DNA of 64,000 nucleotides from Nostoc punctiforme NIES-2108. Its GTDB lineage: Bacteria > Cyanobacteriota > Cyanobacteriia > Cyanobacteriales > Nostocaceae. Of this stretch, positions 44,250 through 57,826 are shown piece by piece (position 1 is the first letter of the stretch; the number at the start of each line of letters is the position of its first letter). The position numbers and the translations under genes were made by a program. The notes under the pieces were generated by a model. The model saw only the letters and a list, made by a program, of their open reading frames with translations, did not search any database and had not been told where the DNA came from. The stretch covers positions 107,171 to 171,170 of the forward strand of contig LXQE01000029.1 of NCBI GenBank assembly GCA_003326195.1, read 5' to 3'.

Positions 44250-45728
44250 CTATCTCCTAGACTGAATTGCCTTGATTAACTGATAAAAAGGCTGCCAATT
44301 ATCTTCCTGAGCAATTGCTTCCCAAGTAGCTTCAATCACAGGTCTTAATAATACCGTTTTGGGATTATTAACAGCTAGAGTTTGGGCAATTATATCGGTG
44401 CGTAGGCGTAGCCCGTCGTAGACATCGCTATCAAAATCATTCAAAATTTGATGGTATAGTATACACCAATCATCAAATATTCCAGATGCACCCGGTACTG
44501 GCACAATATCGGAATTATTCATCACAAAACCTGGTTCATCTCGCCATTTTGATGAAAAAGTACGAGCCATCTCATAAAAAAACTGGTGATAACCAACTTG
44601 GCTATCTTTCAAAAATTCAACCGTTAGATTCAATAGTTCCGCAGCTTGTGGATGTGGCAACTCCGAAAAACCTAACTTTTTCAACATCAAAGAACTGTAT
44701 TCAGCTTGATAATACTCATCAAACATTTCTAATCCAGCTTCCATTTCACCTTTATCAATAATTGCCTTTAAAGGTTCTTGGAGCATTTGTAAATTCAACT
44801 TGCAAATACTTGGTTGATTACCGTAACAGTAGCGCCCATAATAGTCAAAATACGCAGCTATAAAGGATGGGTTATAACTCGGAATAAATGCGTAAGGGCC
44901 ATAGTCAAAGCTCTCTCCAGTAATCGACATATTGTCAGTATTCAGGACTGCATGACAAAAGCCAGCCGCCATCCACTGCGCTACTAGTTCTGCAACCCGT
45001 TTAACTAATTCGGCGTAAAACAGAGCATATTTATCTTCTTCAGCATTTAAGTGTGGATAATACTGCTCAATTACGTGGTCTAACAGCTTCTTAGTTAAAT
45101 CTGGACGCTGGAAATAGTGCAGTCGCTCAAAAGTGCCAAACCGAATATGAGAACTGCTCATTCTAATCATCACAGATGAACGGGTAGGCGAAGGTTCATC
45201 ACCCCGCCAGAGTGGTAAACCTGTTTCAATCATGCTCAGACAGCGCGAAGTACGTACACCCAAGTAGTGCAATGCTTCCGCAGCCAGAACTTCCCGCATT
45301 CCACCTTTGAGCGTCAGCATACCATCGCCACCACGGGAGTAGGGCGTTCTCCCAGAACCTTTAGTGCCAAAATCGTATAATTTGCCATCATTGGCGCGTA
45401 CTTGCCCGTAGAGAAAGCCTCTACCATCACCCAACTGTCCGTTATATTCACCAAATTGATAGCCGTGGTAACGCAGAGCTAACAAGGGTTTGCGTCCCTG
45501 AAATTGGCCAAAGGCTGCGATGAAATCTTCGTCTTTGACTACTTGGGGGTCTAGACCGAAACGGGGTAATAGTTCATCGTTACGCCAACGCAGGATGTGT
45601 TGGGGAAATTCCGCCGCTGCAACCTCATCATAGTAGTCATCGCCTAGAGATTCTAAAGCGCTTTCGTAGTTGAGGGTGAGAAAAGGATTGCTAGAATTCT
45701 TGTAGTTTGGGGTTTCAGCCAGAGTCAT
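44250..45728 (-). CDS. selO: Protein adenylyltransferase SelO (YdiU)
   Basis: From ATG 45728, 492 residues. SelO is a pseudokinase-fold enzyme that transfers AMP from ATP to Ser, Thr or Tyr of target proteins and is linked to redox stress. Landmarks: [13 protein letters not shown] (about residue 90), [14 protein letters not shown], the active-site [13 protein letters not shown] and FDYGPYAF. Length is typical. An upstream TTG would add three residues. Confidence 0.93.
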   Translation of the reverse strand: MTLAETPNYKNSSNPFLTLNYESALESLGDDYYDEVAAAEFPQHILRWRNDELLPRFGLDPQVVKDEDFIAAFGQFQGRKPLLALRYHGYQFGEYNGQLGDGRGFLYGQVRANDGKLYDFGTKGSGRTPYSRGGDGMLTLKGGMREVLAAEALHYLGVRTSRCLSMIETGLPLWRGDEPSPTRSSVMIRMSSSHIRFGTFERLHYFQRPDLTKKLLDHVIEQYYPHLNAEEDKYALFYAELVKRVAELVAQWMAAGFCHAVLNTDNMSITGESFDYGPYAFIPSYNPSFIAAYFDYYGRYCYGNQPSICKLNLQMLQEPLKAIIDKGEMEAGLEMFDEYYQAEYSSLMLKKLGFSELPHPQAAELLNLTVEFLKDSQVGYHQFFYEMARTFSSKWRDEPGFVMNNSDIVPVPGASGIFDDWCILYHQILNDFDSDVYDGLRLRTDIIAQTLAVNNPKTVLLRPVIEATWEAIAQEDNWQPFYQLIKAIQSRR

Positions 45729-46111
45729 TACGAGCAAAGCTTAATTCATTCTTCCTTTAATACTACCTCTGGCTTCAGCATCATCAGCATAGACGCAAAA
45801 AGCGACCCATATCTAAAATATGGTAGCGCCGCCATCAAAATCTGGAACGCTTCAGGAGGCAGGAGTAACCCACGTTTAAAAGCGTGGAATTAGAAGCAAG
45901 TACGAAGCCCTTCGGACATCTTACGACAAGCATCTTCCCTTCTCCCAAAAGGAGAGGCTAGCGCTAAAGAAGAAGACTGCACTGACTCTTTTGTATCTTA
46001 TGACACTTTCAGGTCGAGACAATTCTTGTTTTAAAGCGAATGATTCAAAACTAAAGTTTTCATTTATAATCCTTTGCTCTTGCCTTATTTTAGAATAAAT
46101 AAAGTTTTGCA
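45729..46111. other. Intergenic with palindromic repeats
   Basis: No gene is supported. A small hairpin CCCACG-CGTGG lies near 45868 and a fragment of the CTTCTCCC/GGAGAGG repeat family near 45938. The first could be an IS200/IS605-like end, without any transposase. Confidence 0.45.
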
Positions 46112-46164
46112 ATAAAAAAAATAAGACTGGCTCAACCGAAGTTTGGATAAAATCCGCCAGTCTT
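46112..46164 (-). terminator. Terminator of the Spy-like gene
   Basis: On the minus strand AAGACTGGC pairs exactly with GCCAGTCTT and is followed by an eight-T run. It begins 36 bases after the stop of the gene at 46200. Confidence 0.85.
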
Positions 46165-46199
46165 CCGAAACTTAATCTTAATTAAATAAAGCTGATTTT

Positions 46200-46655
46200 T
46201 TATTTTTTAATTGGTTCTGATGGTGGTGCAGCAATTCCTACTGGCTTTGATGTTGTTTGTGATGCCTGTGAAGCTAGAATTTTTTTCACTTGCAGGTTAT
46301 AAGCTTGCAAAATTGATTGAACCTGTTTCTGTTGATCTTGATTCAGATCCAAAGATTTTAACACTATTCTGATTCTCTGACGGGATTGGAGTGCCGCCTT
46401 AAATTTAGTATCTTGGGACGGGTTTAATAGAGCCTCAATATCTTTATCTCTTTGCTGGCGAGCAACTTGGATTTGTAGCCGCTGTTGCTGTGTGAGTTTG
46501 ATTGGCTGGTGTGATGTAGCACTAGTCTGAGTTTTTAAGACTGGTGTAGTGGTAGGATTTGGGCCTGGTGCTGCCAAGACAACTCCGTTTAAGATGGTAG
46601 CAAAAGCAAAGATAGTAGAAAAGACAGATAAGCGCTTTATAGAATTAATGAGCAT
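46200..46655 (-). CDS. Periplasmic Spy/CpxP-like LTXXQ protein
   Basis: 151 residues. A signal peptide (residues 1-28, cut after VLA) leads into a Pro/Thr-rich stretch, then a Gln/Arg-rich helical domain with the LTQQQ motif (about residue 54) and a second, LNQDQQ (about 104). This is the pattern of the Spy/CpxP chaperone family. It probably acts in the periplasm under envelope or metal stress; that role is inferred. Confidence 0.7.
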   Translation of the reverse strand: MLINSIKRLSVFSTIFAFATILNGVVLAAPGPNPTTTPVLKTQTSATSHQPIKLTQQQRLQIQVARQQRDKDIEALLNPSQDTKFKAALQSRQRIRIVLKSLDLNQDQQKQVQSILQAYNLQVKKILASQASQTTSKPVGIAAPPSEPIKK

Positions 46656-46852
46656 TTTAAAAAACTCCTCAACTATTTAATAAAATTGAACACATCGGCT
46701 AAAGCTAACCTTAATAACTGAGCCTAGTAGTGAACAAATATTACTATTGCATTTGCTTGTGGAGTTGTTGTGTAGTTATTATGAATTTACTATGAATGTG
46801 TAGATATTCACAATTGATATATAAAATTAATTTTTATATAGATATTAGAGTA

Positions 46853-47425
46853 TTAATTAGGTGCTTTCCAATGAGGATTTGTCAGACTTGTCAAAATATG
46901 ATCTTCCCATTGGCCATTAATTAACAAATAGTCTCTAGCGTATCCTTCAACTACAAAACCGAGTCTTTTGAGGACATTTCCACTGCGCCGATTGTGAGGC
47001 ATATAATTAGCCATAACTCGGTGAAAATTTAACTCTTGAAATAGATATTGAGTTGCAGATTTTAACCCCTCTGTCATATAGCCTTTACCTTGTTTATTTT
47101 CAGCAAGGCTATATCCCACATAGCAAAAATGAGCTACTCCTCGGACAAAATTACTAAAATTGACTGTTCCAATAACTACAGTGGGATTTTTTTTGGTAAA
47201 AATAAATAGTTTTAACGATTGACCATTAATAAATTCCAGAAAACTATTCTCTATCTGATATTGCCAATATTCTTCAGTGAAAAAACCATCAGCCCAAAGA
47301 GGATAGAATGGAGTGAGATAAGTTTTGTTATCAATGAAGTATTTGATAATTTGAGGTATATCTTCATGGATCGCTGCTCGTAATAATAGGCGATCGCTTG
47401 CAATTATTGGCAGTTCTGATATCAT
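46853..47425 (-). CDS. GNAT family N-acetyltransferase (RimJ/RimL type)
   Basis: 190 residues. The acetyl-CoA-binding motif is ENKQGKGYMTEGLKSATQYL (about residues 109-128), followed by NFHRVMANYMPHNRRSGNVL and KRLGFVVEGYARDYLLING, which are standard for RimJ/RimL-type acetyltransferases. The substrate may be a ribosomal protein N-terminus or a small amine. Confidence 0.9.
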   Translation of the reverse strand: MISELPIIASDRLLLRAAIHEDIPQIIKYFIDNKTYLTPFYPLWADGFFTEEYWQYQIENSFLEFINGQSLKLFIFTKKNPTVVIGTVNFSNFVRGVAHFCYVGYSLAENKQGKGYMTEGLKSATQYLFQELNFHRVMANYMPHNRRSGNVLKRLGFVVEGYARDYLLINGQWEDHILTSLTNPHWKAPN

Positions 47426-47661
47426 AAATTGCTAAATCGGCGGGATTATTGCCAAAACATTCTTTAAATTTTATAAATTCTCTCATAACCTGTGGTTTAG
47501 CAGCTAGGGGGAATAGAATTTGCACGCCAGTTAGATAAGTCTTGCTAATGTTTAATACAACTATTGGAAAGGCTGCACTTCTCTACGAGACGCTGCGCGA
47601 ACGATAAAGCTTTCTTACCACGCCAACGGCAAAGCTCAGTACAAGTACTTAATGCCCAATG
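47426..47661. other. Intergenic upstream of the palindromic element
   Basis: The gap has repeat DNA of the CTCTACGAGACGCTGCGCGAACG type near 47580 and a TGCCCAA heptamer pair at its end. No gene is supported. Confidence 0.5.
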
Positions 47662-47773
47662 CAATACTTCTCGGTTAGGCATTTTTAATTCGGAATCGGG
47701 TTTTGGTAAAAGGTTACTGGGTTTGGGTTAAAGGTTTTTTCTTTTCCCTTTTCCCAAAACCCGAGAAGTATTG
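47662..47773. mobile_element. MITE-like element inserted in heptamer repeats
   Basis: CAATACTTCTCGG (47662-47674) is repeated inverted and exact as CCGAGAAGTATTG (47761-47773). Direct repeats AATGCCCAATG lie at 47651-47661 and 47774-47784. The element is 112 bases and has no coding capacity. The direct repeats coincide with the TGCCCAA family, so they may be target duplication or pre-existing repeats. Confidence 0.7.
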
Positions 47774-48015
47774 AATGCCCAATGCCCTTTACAACAGATA
47801 GAGTGAGTATTTTTGCTCTTAATCTGCCATTCAACCAAAATCTTGATAAGCTGATGTCTAATATCTAGAGCGGAAGGATTGAGAGCCAATGGATGATAAA
47901 GCACAGTGCGCGGCATAACTTCGATAAAATCGCTTTGCCTAAACGCTGTACCGCAGCAGATTCAAGCAAAAAACAGCTCTTGATTAACCCAGTCTACAAG
48001 AAGGATAGTGATGTG

Positions 48016-49020
48016 GTGGGAATACGCTACGATTGGCAGGAATTAGAGATTCGGGCGATATACAATACGCCATTGCTAGAGCTGATTTATCAAGCTGCTA
48101 GCGTGCATCGCCAATATCATGACCCAACAAAAATACAAGTTTGCAAGCTCATATCTATCAAAACGGGAGGTTGTCCAGAAGATTGTAGCTACTGCGCCCA
48201 ATCTTCTCGCTATAAAACAGAGGTAAAGGCGCAAGCACTCCTAGAAAAAGAAACGGTAGTTAACATCGCCCAGAAAGCTAAAGAAACTGGTGTTAGTCGC
48301 ATTTGTATGGGTGCTGCTTGGCGCGAAGTGCGGGATAACTCACAATTTGAGGAAGTCCTGGAAATGGTCAAGGATGTGACTGCAATGGGTTTGGAAGTGT
48401 GCTGCACTCTGGGTATGTTGACGGCAAATCAAGCCACAAAATTGTCAGAAGCGGGACTTTATGCCTACAACCATAACTTAGATACCTCGCAGGAATATTA
48501 CAGCACAATTATTACCACAAGGACATATAGCGATCGCTTGAACACAATTGAGAATGTCCGTCAGACAAATGTCACTGTCTGTTCCGGCGGTATCCTGGGT
48601 TTGGGCGAAACAGTCGATGACCGGGTTGGCATGTTACAAACTCTGGCAAACTTACATCCCCATCCAGAGTCTGTGCCAATTAATATTCTCTCACAAGTAC
48701 CGGGTACACCCTTAGAAAATCAGCCTGATGTCCCCATTTGGGATATTGTGCGGATGATTGCCACAGCCAGAATTTTAATGCCAGCTTCCGATGTGCGTCT
48801 TAGTGCCGGTAGAGCAAGACTTTCTGAAGTTGAGCAAGCTTTCTGCTTTATGGCAGGAGCCAACTCTATCTTTTCCAGCGACGATAACAAGATGTTGACG
48901 GTGACAACTCCCTGTCCAGATTACGATACTGACCGAGAAATGCTGAATTTACTTGGTTTGGGAATGCGTCCGCCTTTCCAAAGACAGGAGAAAGTAGCAA
49001 GTTCGGCTGTTGTAGGGTAA
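48016..49020 (+). CDS. bioB: Biotin synthase
   Basis: BioB is a radical SAM enzyme that inserts sulfur into dethiobiotin. The [4Fe-4S] motif is CPEDCSYC in [13 protein letters not shown], followed by [22 protein letters not shown] and [10 protein letters not shown] place the start at GTG 48016 (VGIRYDWQE) because AAGGAT lies 10 bases before it and this agrees with the family N-terminus. The frame is open back to an ATG at 47893, which would add a 41-residue non-conserved extension. The C-terminus is normal. Confidence 0.93.
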   Translation: MGIRYDWQELEIRAIYNTPLLELIYQAASVHRQYHDPTKIQVCKLISIKTGGCPEDCSYCAQSSRYKTEVKAQALLEKETVVNIAQKAKETGVSRICMGAAWREVRDNSQFEEVLEMVKDVTAMGLEVCCTLGMLTANQATKLSEAGLYAYNHNLDTSQEYYSTIITTRTYSDRLNTIENVRQTNVTVCSGGILGLGETVDDRVGMLQTLANLHPHPESVPINILSQVPGTPLENQPDVPIWDIVRMIATARILMPASDVRLSAGRARLSEVEQAFCFMAGANSIFSSDDNKMLTVTTPCPDYDTDREMLNLLGLGMRPPFQRQEKVASSAVVG

Positions 49021-49026
49021 ATATCT

Positions 49027-49061
49027 AATTGTGGGATAGCCAAAAGGCCCATCCCACAATT
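49027..49061. terminator. Bidirectional terminator after bioB
   Basis: AATTGTGGGAT pairs exactly with ATCCCACAATT around a 13-base loop between convergent genes. Confidence 0.82.
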
Positions 49062-49089
49062 AATAATTGGATATTTTTACCTAAATTCC

Positions 49090-50271
49090 CTAAGCAGGTG
49101 TCAATAAAATCAACTGCTGTTGCAAAAGGCTTCTTACCCCATCCAATCCCAGTTCTACATTTATCAAAATCTCTGCAACTGTGGAGTTTTGATCGCATCT
49201 TTGCATGAATTCAAACTCTGCTACAGATAAATTAACAATTTGATAATCGTAATTAAAGAAACATTGACTGGGAAATCCCTCAAGACAAGGATTAAGTTCG
49301 GGAATCGCTGCCAGTAGGGTCTTATCTTCCGACCAGTCAGCTTTGATTAAGGGAGGACGACCGAGGAAAAACTCATAATGAGTTACTTCTGGGTCTAATA
49401 ATTCTATCAGGCGATAAAGCTGGCGATCGCTCAATTCTTTTGTCCGTTCTACTAACTCTGGTGCTTTACCTAAAAGTCTTTCTAAATCCCAGAAACTCGG
49501 ATTCGAGAAACCAATAAATTCCAATCCTGAAGCATCAATTAATTCAAATAGCGTCTCAATGTTATAGTCAATTTCTTGAGGATGAACGTACATATCAGCA
49601 AAATGTTCATCTTTGTGGTTTTCTAATGACCAACGCTGTTTATCGTATTTGACAATTCGGTTACTTTCTGGTAATGAGGCAAATATTTGTCGTCCGACTT
49701 GGACACCATCGCGGTAGTCGCCTTTTTTGTCACCTTGAATAAGTGCGATCGCTTTTTGCATGAGTTGAATTTCCCAGCGTCCCAATTCCCCATACACAAA
49801 AATGTGCATTAAGCCGCCTGGGGCTAACTTCTTCGCCAAAGCTTGAATCCCGCGAATGGGATCGGGAGTATGATGCAAAACGCCAACACAGTTAATTAAA
49901 TCAAACTCACCCGGTAACTGTTCCACATCAAACAAACTGAGGTGATGAAATTCAACACGGTTAGCACCAGAACGTTGACAACGTTCTTTAGCTACCGCTA
50001 AAGCGCCTGTACTGAGGTCAATTCCCACAACAGAAGCTTGAGGATTGAGGTGAACTAGGTACTCTGTACCCACACCAGTACCGCAACCTGCATCTAAAAT
50101 CCGAATATCTTGCTTTTGGGGTTTTTGACCTGTGCAGAAGTTATGAGCAGCTAGCCAATTCCAGCGCCAGTTGTAGCCTGGAGGTGGTTCATCTAACAGG
50201 GCTTCCGGCGGAAAGGGGTAGGTATTGTAGAGTTTGGCAACAGCAGCACTAACAGTTTGGGAATCGGACAT
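49090..50271 (-). CDS. SAM-dependent methyltransferase
   Basis: 393 residues. The N-terminal part (YNTYPFPPEALLDEPPPGYN) leads into a class I Rossmann methyltransferase: motif I ILDAGCGTGVGTEYL (about residue 58), acidic loop VVGIDLS and NCVGVLHHTPD. A C-terminal region of about 170 residues is specific to this cyanobacterial/proteobacterial family. The substrate is unknown. Its start is about 78 bases from the divergent ComB-like gene. Confidence 0.88.
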   Translation of the reverse strand: MSDSQTVSAAVAKLYNTYPFPPEALLDEPPPGYNWRWNWLAAHNFCTGQKPQKQDIRILDAGCGTGVGTEYLVHLNPQASVVGIDLSTGALAVAKERCQRSGANRVEFHHLSLFDVEQLPGEFDLINCVGVLHHTPDPIRGIQALAKKLAPGGLMHIFVYGELGRWEIQLMQKAIALIQGDKKGDYRDGVQVGRQIFASLPESNRIVKYDKQRWSLENHKDEHFADMYVHPQEIDYNIETLFELIDASGLEFIGFSNPSFWDLERLLGKAPELVERTKELSDRQLYRLIELLDPEVTHYEFFLGRPPLIKADWSEDKTLLAAIPELNPCLEGFPSQCFFNYDYQIVNLSVAEFEFMQRCDQNSTVAEILINVELGLDGVRSLLQQQLILLTPA

Positions 50272-50348
50272 GATGAGGAATAACGCAGCATTTCTGAGTT
50301 TAGCGAATGCTGGACACTTCAGGTAGACAAATAATTGCGATCGCTCTA

Positions 50349-51110
50349 ATGATTTACAACCAATCAGAGTTTAATTTACGCTGTGAGTGGGGGTCACAAG
50401 GAGTTGCTGAACTTGCTCCCATCAGTGATGTAGTTGTGATAGTTGACGTTCTCTCTTTTTCTACTTGTGTAGAAATTGCCACCAACAACGGCGCAATAAT
50501 TTTTCCTTACGCATATAAAGATGAATCAGCTATAGATTATGCCAAGTCAGTGCAAGCAGAATTGGCAAGTCATAGACAACGTTGGACTACAACAGGATAT
50601 TCTCTCTCGCCAAAATCGGTGGCTCAGATTACTCCTGGAACTAGACTAGTTTTACCTTCACCTAATGGTTCTTTTCTGACTTTACATACTGGAACTACAC
50701 CAACTTTGGCTGGTTGCTTGCGAAATTGCCAAGCTGTAGCGCAGTTTGCTCAAAAGTATGGTGATAAAATCGCTGTGATTCCTGCCGGTGAGAGGTGGAA
50801 GGAAGATGGTAGCCTCCGCCCTGCATTTGAAGATTTAATTGGTAGTGGGGCAATTCTGAGTTATTTACATGGCAGTCTATCACCAGAAGCCGAAGTTGCT
50901 GTGACAACATTTCAGGCTTTCCAGCACGATTTAATAGGGTACTTTAAAAAATGCAGTTCGGGTAAAGAGTTGATTGAAAAAGGTTTTGAGTCCGATGTTG
51001 AACTGTCCGCAGCTTATAACGTAAGTGATTGCGTGCCTTTATTTACTGATAATGCTTATGTAAAACAGACAGTTGATGTTTTTGGTTTGGAAGCGCATTT
51101 GCCGGAGTGA
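50349..51110 (+). CDS. comB: 2-phosphosulfolactate phosphatase (ComB) family protein
   Basis: From ATG 50349, 253 residues. ComB was defined in coenzyme M synthesis of methanogens. Conserved parts: VVVIVDVLSFSTCVEIA near residue 32 (metal-binding Asp), LVLPSPNGSFL and IAVIPAGERW with RPAFEDLIGSGAIL. Cyanobacteria do not make coenzyme M by the known route, so the physiological substrate is open; a sulfonate or another phosphate ester is likely. An upstream start at 50307 would add 14 residues. Confidence 0.88.
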   Translation: MIYNQSEFNLRCEWGSQGVAELAPISDVVVIVDVLSFSTCVEIATNNGAIIFPYAYKDESAIDYAKSVQAELASHRQRWTTTGYSLSPKSVAQITPGTRLVLPSPNGSFLTLHTGTTPTLAGCLRNCQAVAQFAQKYGDKIAVIPAGERWKEDGSLRPAFEDLIGSGAILSYLHGSLSPEAEVAVTTFQAFQHDLIGYFKKCSSGKELIEKGFESDVELSAAYNVSDCVPLFTDNAYVKQTVDVFGLEAHLPE

Positions 51111-55063
<3,953 letters not shown>

Positions 55064-55084
55064 GAAGTAGGGAGTCGGGGGAAT

Positions 55085-55124
55085 AGGGAATAGGGTACAG
55101 ATTATTTACTGTTCCCTATTCCCT
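55085..55124 (+). terminator. Strong hairpin between apcE and apcA
   Basis: AGGGAATAGGGTACAG pairs with CTGTTCCCTATTCCCT (15 of 16) around an 8-base loop, directly after apcE. Without a long T run it may be a partial terminator or RNA-processing signal that lets apcABC be expressed at a different level from apcE. The sequence is also of a repeat type common between Nostoc genes. Confidence 0.55.
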
Positions 55125-55450
55125 GTAACCTTTCCCCTGTCCCCTTCTTAACCTTTCGTAATACCGCTCTCAGATTGCAATTAGAACAGTAAATTCTGAA
55201 AAGCAATATTACAAAGTATTAAGAGCAGTCATAAATGCTCAACAGAATGCCGGAAAATGTTTTGCGGAAGGTAACTGAGTTTGAAAGCTTGTGTACTTAT
55301 GTTGACCCAAGCAAACTCGTAATTTTTTAGCCGTAGCAGTTGTGAAACTGTTGTGTCTAAAAGGACGAAAAAACAAACTCAGTAAACCACACTCAAAGTC
55401 GCACCAGTTTAATCAAATCCTGGTTTCATTCGTATTGGAGGAATCCATTA
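55125..55450. other. apcA leader region
   Basis: 326 bases between the apcE hairpin and apcA, probably with its own promoter and long leader. GGAGGA at 55436 is a near-consensus ribosome-binding site for apcA, fitting very high expression. Confidence 0.5.
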
Positions 55451-55939
55451 ATGAGTATTGTCACGAAAGCTATCGTGAATGCTGATGCAGAAGCCCGCTA
55501 CCTCAGCCCTGGTGAGTTAGATCGGATCAAGTCCTTTGTTGCAAGTGGCGAGCGCCGTGTGCGGATTGCTCAAGTTTTGTCAGAAAATCGCGAACGGCTC
55601 GTTAAGCAAGCTGGCGATCAACTGTTCCAAAAGCGTCCTGATGTTGTGTCTCCTGGTGGTAACGCTTACGGTCAAGAATTGACTGCTACTTGTCTGCGTG
55701 ACCTAGATTATTACCTCCGCCTCGTTACCTACGGTATCGTTGCTGGTGATGTCACCCCCATCGAAGAAATTGGTGTTATTGGTGCCCGTGAACTGTACAA
55801 GTCCTTGGGAACTCCTATCGATGGTGTTGCTGAAGGTATCCGTGGGCTGAAGAATGGAGCTTCGACATTGCTCTCTGGTGATGACGCTAGTGAAGCTAGT
55901 GGCTACTTCGACTACCTAGTTGGCGCCCTTCTAGGATAG
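55451..55939 (+). CDS. apcA: Allophycocyanin alpha subunit
   Basis: 162 residues of the phycobiliprotein globin-like fold. The phycocyanobilin-binding Cys is at about residue 81-82 ([13 protein letters not shown]). N-terminal [20 protein letters not shown] is diagnostic for ApcA. With ApcB it forms the trimers of the phycobilisome core that pass energy to photosystem II through ApcE. It starts behind a strong GGAGGA site and is 57 bases before apcB. Confidence 0.97.
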   Translation: MSIVTKAIVNADAEARYLSPGELDRIKSFVASGERRVRIAQVLSENRERLVKQAGDQLFQKRPDVVSPGGNAYGQELTATCLRDLDYYLRLVTYGIVAGDVTPIEEIGVIGARELYKSLGTPIDGVAEGIRGLKNGASTLLSGDDASEASGYFDYLVGALLG

Positions 55940-55996
55940 GGTGAAGCTGTTTACCTACTGATATTGCAATACGGTTGGAAATAAGGAATTAACAAC

Positions 55997-56485
55997 ATGG
56001 CTCAAGACGCAATTACCGCTGTCATTAACTCCGCAGACGTTCAAGGTAAATACCTTGACTCTTCTGCTTTAGAAAAGCTAAAAGGCTACTTCGCTACAGG
56101 CGAACTACGGGTACGTGCTGCTAGCACCATCAGCGCTAACGCTGCTGCGATCGTCAAAGAAGCTGTAGCAAAATCTTTGCTATACTCTGACATCACCCGT
56201 CCGGGCGGCAACATGTACACCACCCGCCGCTATGCTGCTTGCATCCGTGATTTGGACTATTACCTCCGCTATGCCACCTACGCTATGTTGGCTGGCGATC
56301 CTTCCATCCTAGATGAGCGTGTGCTCAATGGCTTGAAGGAAACCTATAACTCCTTGGGCGTTCCCGTCGGTGCTACCGTACAAGCTATCCAAGCAATCAA
56401 AGAAGTAACCGCCAGTTTGGTAGGTTCTGATGCTGGTAAGGAAATGGGCGTTTACTTAGACTATATCTCCTCTGGCTTAAGCTAA
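55997..56485 (+). CDS. apcB: Allophycocyanin beta subunit
   Basis: 162 residues. [20 protein letters not shown] is the typical ApcB start. The bilin Cys is in [15 protein letters not shown] (about residue 82), and the Asn that is methylated in beta subunits is in GGNMYTTRR (about 72). It forms the monomer with ApcA. It is cotranscribed with apcA and apcC. Confidence 0.97.
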   Translation: MAQDAITAVINSADVQGKYLDSSALEKLKGYFATGELRVRAASTISANAAAIVKEAVAKSLLYSDITRPGGNMYTTRRYAACIRDLDYYLRYATYAMLAGDPSILDERVLNGLKETYNSLGVPVGATVQAIQAIKEVTASLVGSDAGKEMGVYLDYISSGLS

Positions 56486-56707
56486 GAACTAGTTTGCGCT
56501 TAAGAATTTAGGTGCGGCTTTATTAAGGTCTGGAAATCAACCGTGAGTGCTAGAACGTTATATTGCTTATCTTGGTAAATTATCAGTGATGAGTGTTGGT
56601 GGTCTAGTATTGATGTTTGATTTCCAGCCTTTGAATGATTAAAAGATTTGCACTCAAGATTTTGAGATAAAAAAGTTTTCACAAGGTATAAAGGAGATTT
56701 TCAAAAT

Positions 56708-56914
56708 ATGTCCCGTTTGTTTAAAATTACTGCTCTAGTTCCTAGCCAAACCCGAATTCGTACCCAACGCGAACTGCAAAATACTTACTTTACTAAGCTA
56801 GTTCCTTATGAGAACTGGTTCCGCGAACAGCAACGTATTCAAAAAGCAGGTGGCACAATTATCAAGGTGGAACTGGCAACTGGTAAGCAAGGCGCTAATA
56901 CTGGCTTGTCTTAA
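56708..56914 (+). CDS. apcC: Phycobilisome 7.8 kDa core linker
   Basis: 68 residues of the CpcD/ApcC linker family: MSRLFKITALVPSQTRIRTQ and TYFTKLVPYENWFREQQRI. It caps core cylinders. AAGGAG lies 11 bases before the ATG. The gap of 222 bases from apcB has no gene. A terminator follows directly. Confidence 0.97.
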   Translation: MSRLFKITALVPSQTRIRTQRELQNTYFTKLVPYENWFREQQRIQKAGGTIIKVELATGKQGANTGLS

Positions 56915-56948
56915 TTCTGTAAATAGAATATTATTTTAGGGAATTGGT

Positions 56949-56974
56949 AAGAGGTCGGTAAAGACCTCTTTTTT
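56949..56974 (+). terminator. Terminator of the apcABC operon
   Basis: AAGAGGTC pairs exactly with GACCTCTT around GGTAAA and runs into T. Confidence 0.88.
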
Positions 56975-57032
56975 GTTGAGAATTGATAGTATAAAAAATC
57001 TGTTAATTAAGTCATATAGAAACAAGGTAATC

Positions 57033-57536
57033 TTAATCAAGCTTGTTAACCTTTTTAAAGTACTTCTTCCACTCAGCATCTAAAGCAGCTTCATACTGAG
57101 AACCTAGTTCTTGTCCACTTCCGTACCTAACAAGATTGACTCCCTGCATACTTGGTAATTTTAGTAGATAGCTATCTTCTAAAGGATTATTAAGACTCAC
57201 AACCTCATCTAGCCTTATTGATACAGTAGGGCAGTTCCCAAAAAAATGTTGAGTATAGGCATCAGAATAATTATGATATTGAGGAAGTGGAAGTTCATTC
57301 AAACGGTGTTCAGCAGTTTCAGTTTTGATTACTTCTCCTACCGCAATAAAACCACGTTTCCCCTTTCCAGTTTTTTTCAAGTAGGCTTTATCTCCAACAT
57401 CAATTGACTTTACCTGACCTGCACTCCAGGTGATATAATACTTCCGTTTATTTTTGATATCATCAAGTGCTTCTTCAATATAGCTAGGAATACTAACATC
57501 AATATCTGGATTTGCTAAGAAAATACGTGTTGGCAT
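57033..57536 (-). CDS. EVE-like (PUA-fold) domain protein
   Basis: 167 residues resembling EVE domain proteins: ITWSAGQVKSIDVGDKAYLK (strand with the YITW core) and RGFIAVGEVIKTETA. EVE and related PUA-like domains bind modified bases in DNA or RNA and often occur as modules of modification-dependent restriction systems. Here the domain stands alone, with a C-terminal 60-residue extension. Binding of a modified nucleotide is inferred from the family. Confidence 0.65.
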   Translation of the reverse strand: MPTRIFLANPDIDVSIPSYIEEALDDIKNKRKYYITWSAGQVKSIDVGDKAYLKKTGKGKRGFIAVGEVIKTETAEHRLNELPLPQYHNYSDAYTQHFFGNCPTVSIRLDEVVSLNNPLEDSYLLKLPSMQGVNLVRYGSGQELGSQYEAALDAEWKKYFKKVNKLD

Positions 57537-57773
57537 GATTTTGCTGCACCTAGATTAGTACAAGGGTTATCGATTTCTATGAAAAATATATAACTAGCCT
57601 TTATAACACATATATCTTTTGTATACTCCCGTATATGTACCGTGTTTCAGGTAAATATCCAGAATTTATCAAGATGTTATTTCATTTTGGGTAACAGATA
57701 GAAAACTTCTATTTCAGAAAATTGGACTATCGCAAAGTTTATGAATCTACAGCTATGGGTGATCAAAATTAAA

Positions 57774-57799
57774 AAAGAGGTCTAATACCAGACCTCTTT
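57774..57799 (-). terminator. Terminator of the oxygenase-like gene
   Basis: AAAGAGGTCT pairs exactly with AGACCTCTTT around a 6-base loop. On the minus strand it continues into TTT and AATTT. The stem core is the same as in the apcABC terminator. Confidence 0.82.
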
Positions 57800-57826
57800 C
57801 TTTTTTGTTGCTTGTATTTCTGAAAG

